From: JAJVID01 sp036565725 | GTDB taxonomy: Bacteria > Acidobacteriota > Blastocatellia > RBC074 | Direction of reading: 5' to 3' | DNA length: 8,312 bases | NCBI GenBank assembly: GCA_036565725.1 | Contig: DATCXQ010000200.1 | Location: forward strand, 1-8,312 | In this document: positions 1-8,312 of the stretch, one piece after another | Layout of the letters: every line of letters begins with the position of its first letter | Numbering within the stretch: position 1 is the first letter of the stretch | Translations under genes and position numbers: made by a program | The notes under the pieces: generated by a model | Seen by the model: the letters and a program-made list of their open reading frames with translations, nothing else | Told to the model about the DNA's origin: nothing | Databases searched by the model: none

Positions 1-1485
<1,485 letters not shown>

Positions 1486-1554
1486 GTCTATTACCTCCAG
1501 AATACAAGAGCCATAGCATTATTCATGATTCATGATGCATTTTCACTTCATTGA

Positions 1555-3357
1555 TCAAGGATCGAAGCTGCGCATTACGCGCAAAATATCCACGCCGGTG
1601 AAATCTTCCTGGCGCGCGCATTCTTCAAGCAGCGGGGTGTTCATCATCGCCGACTCATAAACTCCCGGAAGATTGCCGGCGTCACGCGGCGACCCCATCC
1701 ATTCGGACGGAGCGCCGATCTGATAATTGGCGATCTTGGATTTATCTATCACCAGGTGATGCGTGATCATCCCGCGCCCACACTCCCAAAATCCGGCGCT
1801 GATCTTTTTCTCGGGGCTGAGAAATCGTGCCGACATCCTCAACTCGCCCCGGCGGATGTAATCGAACGCCTTCAACAGGTCAGCGTATGCCACCATCGCC
1901 GCGTAGGCCACCTGATAGGCCCTGGCGCGGTTGCGCTCCAGAGCGTTCGGCTTTTCCGGGACCAGCCACCTCAGGGTCGTGGCGGGCCGCTGCCCCTTAG
2001 GCAGGTAGATTTCCAGGCTACGGCGCGCCGGCCTGATGAATTCGCAATTACGCGCGCCGCCGAGGGCATTGATCCACAACCGGGCAAGAGGCCCGGTCTC
2101 CATCGCCTCGCGGTCCCAGCGCGGCGCCGCATTCCAGGAATACCGCTCCTTCCAATTTCGCGGAGCCGGCTCCGGCAAGGTCTCTTTGTTCCAGGGGTGC
2201 CAGGGCGAGACCGGGCCGTCCAGCGGATCGGCCTTAACCTGACCGCCATCCCACTGCCTGTAATAGGCGTGATCGACGAATTCCTCGACGCCGAGGTTGA
2301 TGTCCGAGAGCCGGCCGGTTCGCGTCTCGCCGTCGATGATCACGCCCGGCGCCGATATTCGGCGCGAGCCCCATTCGTTGATGTGGAGATAACTGGCGTC
2401 GTAACTCTCTGGATCGTCCCACAACCCGGCGCTGATCAGGTTGACCGGCGTCGCGCCGACGCGGGCGTAACGAGGCTCGGCCTCGTAAAAGAAATCGACC
2501 AGGTCGTCCCAGACGCAGGTGAGTTTCTTCGAGTAATCGAGCAGCGCGTTGATCCGGCCCAGAACCTGATTGAATAACTCCCGGTTGGCTTCGACGGCGA
2601 CCCCTCCCGGGACGACCGTCGTCGGGTGCGGGTGTTTTCCGAAAATCAGCGTCGCAATCTCGCGCCCCAGACGGGCCATCTGCAGCGCTTCGAGATAGAG
2701 GTGGCCGCTCATCGGGTTCATCCCGCGCATCAAGTCAGCGACCGACTCCAGCCCGTGTTCTTCAATGCCGGCGGGCGTCGTCTTCTGCGCTCTGGCCCAC
2801 AAGGAGAGACTGGTGCGGCTGACGGCGCCTTCCGAGTAATCGGGGCCGGCGAGGACGAACAGATGATTGATAAGTTCGTCAATCATCTCGCCGCTGCTCG
2901 CCAGGTTCCGCGCGACGAGGGCCAGCGGCGGCGGCGGCGTTCCAGCGGCCATTTCCACCGCCATCGCGGAAGCTATCGCATGCGCGCCGCTTGAAGAGCC
3001 GCAGATCCGGCTCGAGATGTGAACGGCGTCGGACGGCCGCCTGTCTTTTAGGATCGTTTCGCAGGCGCCCGACTGCCTGGTGAATTCCCCGCACTCGACG
3101 TGCGCGTCGAGCGTCCGCCGGTTGGCGAAATCGATTTCGGCGCTCAGCATGAAACGCCCGCAGATCCGCGTCACCGGCTCGATCTCGAAAGTTCCGACTC
3201 CGAGATCGCCCGATAGCTTCTCCAACATGCGCTCGCGGTTAAGCGCCCGTCGACTACGCCCGTCCGGGGCGTTGTCGAAAGACGATTTCGCCTCCCCATC
3301 GCGCAGAGAGGCGCGACCATCCATATCAGAATCAATAGGAAGATTTTTGAAAACCAT
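1555..3357 (-). CDS. [NiFe]-hydrogenase large-subunit-like protein lacking the nickel ligands
   Basis: The body of this 600-residue protein matches large subunits of high-affinity uptake [NiFe] hydrogenases (group 1h/HhyL style, recognised from memory): GKHPHPTTVVPGG (240-252), VWDDLVDFFYEA, WDDPESYDASY (313-323), DINLG, HPWNKETLP (387-395), ERNRAR (474-479), GRGMITHHLVI (527-537), IANYQI and DILRVMRSFDP (590-600). The catalytic sites are altered. The proton-relay motif RxEGH reads RICGR (64-68). The first nickel motif RxCGxCxxxH reads RICGSSSGAH (117-126), so one of two cysteines is Ser. The chain stops with TGA directly after DP, where DPCxxCxxH should supply the other two. Extra cysteines occur at 66, 89, 99 and 526. 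Hydrogen oxidation is therefore unlikely. The ATG at 3357 is chosen for an AAGG five bases upstream; ATG at 3444, TTG at 3456 and ATG at 3228 are alternatives, the last closest to usual family length. It may be a repurposed protein or a young pseudogene. Confidence 0.88.
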   Translation of the reverse strand: MVFKNLPIDSDMDGRASLRDGEAKSSFDNAPDGRSRRALNRERMLEKLSGDLGVGTFEIEPVTRICGRFMLSAEIDFANRRTLDAHVECGEFTRQSGACETILKDRRPSDAVHISSRICGSSSGAHAIASAMAVEMAAGTPPPPLALVARNLASSGEMIDELINHLFVLAGPDYSEGAVSRTSLSLWARAQKTTPAGIEEHGLESVADLMRGMNPMSGHLYLEALQMARLGREIATLIFGKHPHPTTVVPGGVAVEANRELFNQVLGRINALLDYSKKLTCVWDDLVDFFYEAEPRYARVGATPVNLISAGLWDDPESYDASYLHINEWGSRRISAPGVIIDGETRTGRLSDINLGVEEFVDHAYYRQWDGGQVKADPLDGPVSPWHPWNKETLPEPAPRNWKERYSWNAAPRWDREAMETGPLARLWINALGGARNCEFIRPARRSLEIYLPKGQRPATTLRWLVPEKPNALERNRARAYQVAYAAMVAYADLLKAFDYIRRGELRMSARFLSPEKKISAGFWECGRGMITHHLVIDKSKIANYQIGAPSEWMGSPRDAGNLPGVYESAMMNTPLLEECARQEDFTGVDILRVMRSFDP

Positions 3358-3554
3358 TAAGACCTTGGCGCCCCCTGACGCTTGGCAAAAACGGTTTCGC
3401 CAGACCGCAATAATGGCGAAAGTGGCTTGCGAGCGTGAGCCCATGTAGACGGTCAAACTTCTATCACAGCCGTGGGAGCTTTATATAATAATAAATGTGA
3501 GCAGTCAGGTATGGAAACGACTACCCCAAAATTTTTCTGGCTCCGCTAATGGAG
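3358..3554 (-). promoter_or_regulatory. AT-rich gap between the two hydrogenase-like genes, possible internal promoter
   Basis: The gap between the small-subunit stop and the chosen large-subunit start is unusually long for subunits of one enzyme. Around 3481-3496 the minus strand carries an AT-rich TTATTATTATATAAAG stretch that could contain a -10 element. A CTGACT about 15 bases further upstream matches four of six -35 positions, but the spacing is poor. No hairpin followed by a T-run is obvious. If a later start is not used, part of this gap (3358-3444) is coding. The promoter call is weak. Confidence 0.2.
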
Positions 3555-4430
3555 TCAAATAGCCGGGTCCGGACGAGCCAGAGCCAGATGATTATCCGCG
3601 AAACCGCGTTCAGTGCAACCGATGCAGCCTCCGCCGACGCTGGCGCACCCGCCGTAACCTCTCGACCATCCGGTCAAGGGGACAGGGCATTTCACGGAGG
3701 GACGATTTAAGGTGTCGAATCCGACCGCCGGCGGATATTCTAGACGTGGAGGCGACGGATACGTGACGTGATTGTAGAGCCAGCGAGGACGGCGTTCCTC
3801 ATCCAAATCAAGGGGTACGAGTCGAGCCAGGTGGAGGAAGACGTAGATGAGGGTCTCAATAAAACCTTCGCCGGTGGGGGCGCATCCCGGCACGTTGATC
3901 ACCGGCAAACCGAGGGAATCGGCGGAGCCGTCAGAACCGCCGCTGCTCCTGAAATCGCGGCCCAGATAATCCTCCAGCCCCTTTGCGCCCATCGGATTTC
4001 CCTTCGCCGCGTGAACGCCTCCCCAGCTTGCGCAACTTCCAATCGCTATTACAGCTTCGGCCTTCGGGGCCAACCTGTCAACCCAATTGGCGATTGTCAC
4101 CGGCCGGCCGTCGGCTGACGTTCCCAACCGCGAGAAACTCCCGCCCCCGGCCAGCGACTCGTCGGCTATGGCGCCTTCGAGCACGAGCACGAAAGGAGAG
4201 AGCCTTCCTTTCGCGGCCTGTTCCAGGTTCGCAAGAAAAGCGTCCCCGCTCTCCATGGCCAGTTCGGGATGCACCAATATGACGCGCGGCGCGTCGGGCA
4301 CATTGCCTAAAATCAGGTCCTCGATGCCGGGCTCCGACGACCCCATCATCGCCTTCGTGCAACCACTACACCCGCCTCCGCTCAACCAGATCAGGTGCAC
4401 CGCTTCGAGCGATGACACTTCGCTCAACAT
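3555..4430 (-). CDS. [NiFe]-hydrogenase small-subunit-like protein lacking distal-cluster ligands
   Basis: This 291-residue protein is homologous to the Fe-S electron-transfer subunit of uptake [NiFe] hydrogenases. WLSGGGCSGC (15-24), AIGSCASWGG (129-138) and NVPGCAP (179-185) supply the four proximal-cluster cysteines (21, 24, 133, 183). KCPVP (247-251) and GGCASVGGGCIGC (260-272) supply cysteines 248, 262, 269 and 272 for the medial region. There is no cysteine between 183 and 248, where the normal protein has a His-x-x-Cys and two more cysteines for the distal cluster. Only His221 is nearby. The proximal motif is CxxC, unlike the CxxD that I recall for group 1h small subunits, so this is not a plain HhyS. 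No Tat signal or membrane anchor is visible, so it should be cytoplasmic. It starts on the base after the ilvD stop with a full Shine-Dalgarno, and the large-subunit-like partner follows downstream. Confidence 0.88.
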   Translation of the reverse strand: MLSEVSSLEAVHLIWLSGGGCSGCTKAMMGSSEPGIEDLILGNVPDAPRVILVHPELAMESGDAFLANLEQAAKGRLSPFVLVLEGAIADESLAGGGSFSRLGTSADGRPVTIANWVDRLAPKAEAVIAIGSCASWGGVHAAKGNPMGAKGLEDYLGRDFRSSGGSDGSADSLGLPVINVPGCAPTGEGFIETLIYVFLHLARLVPLDLDEERRPRWLYNHVTYPSPPRLEYPPAVGFDTLNRPSVKCPVPLTGWSRGYGGCASVGGGCIGCTERGFADNHLALARPDPAI

Positions 4431-6116
<1,686 letters not shown>

Positions 6117-6240
6117 AGGCAAGTTCCCAGCAAAAAGGCCCTCCGGCCCAATTAATCTTTATATTTATTTTTGTGAGCGGCGTTAGTCGCCTAATCGAAA
6201 GGCGCATTGTGGCCGAGTTTTGCTGACGGCGCAAGACCGC
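6117..6240 (-). promoter_or_regulatory. Upstream region of ilvD with -10-like box and terminator-like hairpin
   Basis: In the minus-strand direction an AT-rich run contains TATAAA (6163-6158), a plausible -10 box. No good -35 box lies 17 bases upstream (CTAACG, three of six). Next comes GGCC-GGAG-GGCC followed by TTTTT (6148-6132), a short GC stem with a T-run, and then the ilvD Shine-Dalgarno. The stem is only four base pairs plus a possible G-T pair, so attenuation is possible but unproven. Confidence 0.3.
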
Positions 6241-6246
6241 CTGAGG

Positions 6247-6353
6247 TGGGAGTGGGGAGTGGGGAGTAGAGAATGGGGAGTGGAGAGTGGGGAGTAAGGA
6301 AATTATTTCCCCACTCCCCATTCCCTACTCCCCACTCCCTATCTTCTATCTTC
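6247..6353. repeat. Heptamer tandem repeats (consensus GGGGAGT) in inverted orientation
   Basis: The left arm (6247-6302) is read on the plus strand in unbroken 7-base register: TGGGAGT, GGGGAGT twice, AGAGAAT, GGGGAGT, GGAGAGT, GGGGAGT, AAGGAAA. The right arm (6354-6306) gives on the minus strand AGAAGAT twice, AGGGAGT, GGGGAGT, AGGGAAT, GGGGAGT, GGGGAAA. The arms face each other across an AT-rich centre near 6301-6307, and the innermost pairing matches 13 of 15 bases. The structure begins at the stop codon of the DUF4394 gene, so it could act as a 3' hairpin or transcription barrier before ilvD. Both strands have four or more closely spaced G-tracts. Similar heptamer repeats are known between genes in cyanobacteria; I infer, without a search, that this is a dispersed genomic repeat. 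Confidence 0.85.
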
Positions 6354-8312
6354 TCAACGGCAATTACACGTGTTGTTAGTGGTGTCTTTGTCGTTGATTG
6401 TGAAAATGCGACCCTGTTTGACCACCGCCAGGCCCGATCTGGCCTGGGCTGTCTGACTGACGTTGACCAGGGCGAATATCCTGTCGGCGCGCAGCGTCAC
6501 AAGGTTGCCCACGCGGTTCGTGTCGCCCTTACCTGTAAAGATGAATCCGCCGGAGCCGCACCTGGTGACCTGGAAATCGCCCGTGCAGGAGTCGAATTGC
6601 AGAGTGCTGCCGCTGCGGTCGTCCTGAATGCAGATGTCGTACCCGAAGCTGCGCCCAAAGCCGCCGACCGCGATGCCCTGAACGGGCTCATTTAGGCCGC
6701 CGATGGGGCCGATGAGCCTGGCCGCTCCTGTCGCCAGGTTGACGGTGTAAAACATCGAGCGATTGGAACCCTGCGGGGTCAGCGACATGAAGGCCGCGTT
6801 GCCGTTGCTGGGCGTCACCGACACGGGGTCGCCACCGCGCAAAGCGATGTCGAAACCGACCGGGGCGCCGGCCACAACGCCCTGCCCCAGCGGACCGACG
6901 GTGAAGAGTTGACCGGTGTTCGGCGAGACCGCTGGCGTAACTCCGACGGCCGAACCCTGTGTGACGAGCATGTTCAGATTGGAGTCGATGCCGTAAAGCG
7001 TCGTCGCTGTCGCGCTGGGTTGGCTGTTGGTGTAGGCCGAGCCGACCACGCTCGGATTCCCCCCGGCGTTCGCGTCGCCGGCGGCGAAAGCGAGATTGCC
7101 GTCCGTGCCCGCGACCGTGCCGTCGTTCGGATTGAGCCGCAGGTTCTGGTCGGCGTCGCTGGTGACACGAATCAGGTCGGGTACCGGGTTGAAATCGAAG
7201 CCGACATTAGAGCCGTTCACCGTGAAGCCAGAAGACCTATTCACCCGGACAGCAATCGCACTACTCGAATTTATAAGGATGATGTAGATGCGATTGGATG
7301 AGCTGAGGGCGTAAAGCTGCCCAGTGGCCGGGCGGAAATCCAGGCCGACAATCCTTTCATTTCGAGACAGTCCCCTGATGGCGCGCCCGCTATTCATAAT
7401 GCTGGGCGTTGCGGCGTTGAAGGTCACTAATACATTGCTCGGCGTGACGGCGAAAACCTCGGGCGAGCGGACTTCGATCGCGATGTCAAGAACAATCTCG
7501 CCCCCGGCGATGGTCCCCATGAGCGTCGCCGCGCCAGTCGTCAAATTTATCCTGAAAAGCTGCGTGGCCGTGCCATTGTCCGTGTTGAACGAAGCCAGTG
7601 CCGCGCCGCTCTCCGACGAAATGTCGAAGCCGAGGACGCCGTTCGGATCGATGCCGGGGCCCAGCGAGCCTACGCCTCCTGCCCCTACTACTGTGAAGAG
7701 GGTGCCTGTGTTCGGCGAGACGGGCCCACCGTTGATCGAACCTTGCCTGACGAGCACGTTCAGATTGGAGTCTATGCCGAAAAGCGTCGTCTGCGATACG
7801 CCGAGGAAGCTGTTGGTGTAAGCCACCCCGACTACGTTCGGATCTTGTCCGGCGTTCGGGTCCTGTCCGATGTTCGGGTTCGTCGTGTCGTTGGCGAAGG
7901 CGAGCATCCCGTCAACGCCCAGTACCGCTCCGGTATTCGGACTGATCCGCATGTCCTGATTGGCGTCGCTGACTAGACGAATCGCGTCGGGCACCGGATT
8001 GAAATCGAAGCCGAAACTAGCCCCGTTCAAGTTCGGTGTGAACAGCGCGCCGCCGACAGGAGTGGCGGCCCCAGTTCTGGTGTTGATGGTGTAGATGCGA
8101 CTGGCGTTACTGAGCGCGAAGAGCTGCCCTGTCGCGGGCCGGAAATCGATGCCAACTACGCTCTCGCCGGAGCCCAACCCCGAAATGCTGAGCGACCTGT
8201 TGATGACGCCCGGCGCGCCGGGATTGAAGGTGATCAGTTTGCCGCTGGCCGTAAGCCCATAGACGTTCTCAGGCCGAACCGCGAACGCGATGCCGCGGAT
8301 CAACCGCCCACC
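6354..8312 (-). CDS. DUF4394 protein, two tandem units plus Cys-containing C-terminal domain (5' end outside window)
   Basis: The reading frame is open to the window edge (653 codons), so the leucine codon TTG at 8303 is probably internal and any signal peptide is out of sight. Residues are counted from that TTG. Two homologous units span about 8-278 and 281-546. Both carry the ladder of DUF4394, a probable beta-propeller-like fold of unknown function: G(I/L)DFRPATGQL, GFDFNPVPD.IR, SDA(N/D)Q..R..PN.G, VG.AYTNS, T(L/F).GIDSNLN.LV.QGS, (V)SPNTG.LFTV, LFRINLTTGAA or FYTVNLATGAA. The tail (550-649) is a separate domain with CIQDDRSGSTLQF, cysteines at 558, 573, 582, 646 and 648, and NNTCNCR at the end; similar tails occur in acidobacterial secreted proteins (recalled, not searched). 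The Asn/Gly/Thr-rich composition without lysine suits an exported or surface protein. No role can be assigned. The gene is separated from ilvD by 237 bp and the heptamer repeat. Confidence 0.88.
   Translation of the reverse strand, partial: GGRLIRGIAFAVRPENVYGLTASGKLITFNPGAPGVINRSLSISGLGSGESVVGIDFRPATGQLFALSNASRIYTINTRTGAATPVGGALFTPNLNGASFGFDFNPVPDAIRLVSDANQDMRISPNTGAVLGVDGMLAFANDTTNPNIGQDPNAGQDPNVVGVAYTNSFLGVSQTTLFGIDSNLNVLVRQGSINGGPVSPNTGTLFTVVGAGGVGSLGPGIDPNGVLGFDISSESGAALASFNTDNGTATQLFRINLTTGAATLMGTIAGGEIVLDIAIEVRSPEVFAVTPSNVLVTFNAATPSIMNSGRAIRGLSRNERIVGLDFRPATGQLYALSSSNRIYIILINSSSAIAVRVNRSSGFTVNGSNVGFDFNPVPDLIRVTSDADQNLRLNPNDGTVAGTDGNLAFAAGDANAGGNPSVVGSAYTNSQPSATATTLYGIDSNLNMLVTQGSAVGVTPAVSPNTGQLFTVGPLGQGVVAGAPVGFDIALRGGDPVSVTPSNGNAAFMSLTPQGSNRSMFYTVNLATGAARLIGPIGGLNEPVQGIAVGGFGRSFGYDICIQDDRSGSTLQFDSCTGDFQVTRCGSGGFIFTGKGDTNRVGNLVTLRADRIFALVNVSQTAQARSGLAVVKQGRIFTINDKDTTNNTCNCR
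6666..8282 (-). repeat. Internal duplication: two DUF4394 units in one gene
   Basis: Unit 1 (8282-7470) and unit 2 (7463-6666) encode parallel copies of the same roughly 270-residue domain. Identical blocks include DFRPATGQL, GFDFNPVPD, GIDSNLN and SPNTG. The segment after the first IY differs most: unit 2 has IILINSSSAIAVRVN where unit 1 has TINTRTGAATPVG, with one extra residue. The divergence suggests an old duplication rather than a recent one. Confidence 0.8.
7837..7882 (-). repeat. 18-bp tandem repeat inside the DUF4394 gene
   Basis: On the plus strand TTCGGATCTTGTCCGGCG (7837-7854) is followed by TTCGGGTCCTGTCCGATG (7855-7872) and a partial third copy. The repeat encodes DPN-x-GQ units (PNIGQDPNAGQDPNVVG) that lengthen a loop present only in DUF4394 unit 1; unit 2 has NAGGNPSVVG at this place. 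It is in frame, so copy-number change would alter loop length only. Confidence 0.65.

Noticed and set aside
1544..1557. TGA at the DPC cysteine position read as selenocysteine (as in NiFeSe hydrogenases, DPU)
   Set aside because: Readthrough gives only Ser-Met-Lys and then another TGA, so the second Cys and the His of the motif are not restored. The other two frames also show no CxxC remnant.
3454..3456. TTG at 3456 as the start of the large-subunit-like gene
   Set aside because: No ribosome site is seen upstream, and the extra residues are unlike any hydrogenase N-terminus. ATG codons at 3444, 3357 or 3228 are more plausible.
6247..6353. Repeat array considered as a CRISPR
   Set aside because: Units are 7 bases in contiguous register with no unique spacers, and the two halves are inverted.
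6273..6695. Plus-strand 140-codon frame
   Set aside because: It begins in the heptamer repeat and continues antisense to the DUF4394 tail, with no domain evidence.
8301..8303. TTG at 8303 as the start of the DUF4394 gene
   Set aside because: The frame remains open to the window edge and the TTG lies inside the first domain, so the gene most likely begins outside.

Overview
The window is GC-rich with AT-rich intergenic gaps. All five supported protein genes lie on the minus strand, so transcription runs from high to low coordinates. The likely source is a soil-type acidobacterium (Blastocatellia-like). This is an inference from the DUF4394 protein with its Cys-bearing tail, the GGGGAGT heptamer repeat between genes and the actinobacterial/acidobacterial type of the hydrogenase proteins. 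No marker gene settles it.

Layout in transcription order: (1) 8312-6354, a DUF4394 protein with two tandem DUF4394 units and a C-terminal Cys-containing domain, 5' end outside the window. (2) 6353-6247, a heptamer tandem repeat arranged as an inverted repeat, with G-quadruplex potential on both strands. (3) 6116-4431, ilvD, dihydroxy-acid dehydratase of the [2Fe-2S] class. (4) 4430-3555, a small-subunit-like protein of uptake [NiFe] hydrogenases, starting on the base after the ilvD stop. (5) 3357-1555, a large-subunit-like protein of the same hydrogenase type. (6) 1485-1, the N-terminal 495 residues of a multi-PAS sensor protein, 3' end outside the window.

The notable part is the hydrogenase-like pair. 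Both reading frames are long, intact and recognisable along their length, yet the sites that make a hydrogenase are gone. The large subunit has RICGR where RxEGH is expected and RICGSSSGAH where RxCGxCxxxH is expected. It stops right after the RSFDP that should lead into the C-terminal CxxC nickel ligands. The small subunit keeps four proximal-cluster and four medial-region cysteines but has lost the distal-cluster cysteines. New cysteines appear in the large subunit near the former active site. This looks like a hydrogenase heterodimer repurposed without nickel, in parallel with the NuoB/NuoD pair of complex I, or else a very young pseudogene pair. The immediate abutment with ilvD suggests one transcript carries branched-chain amino-acid synthesis and this pair, but no functional link can be proven from the sequence.
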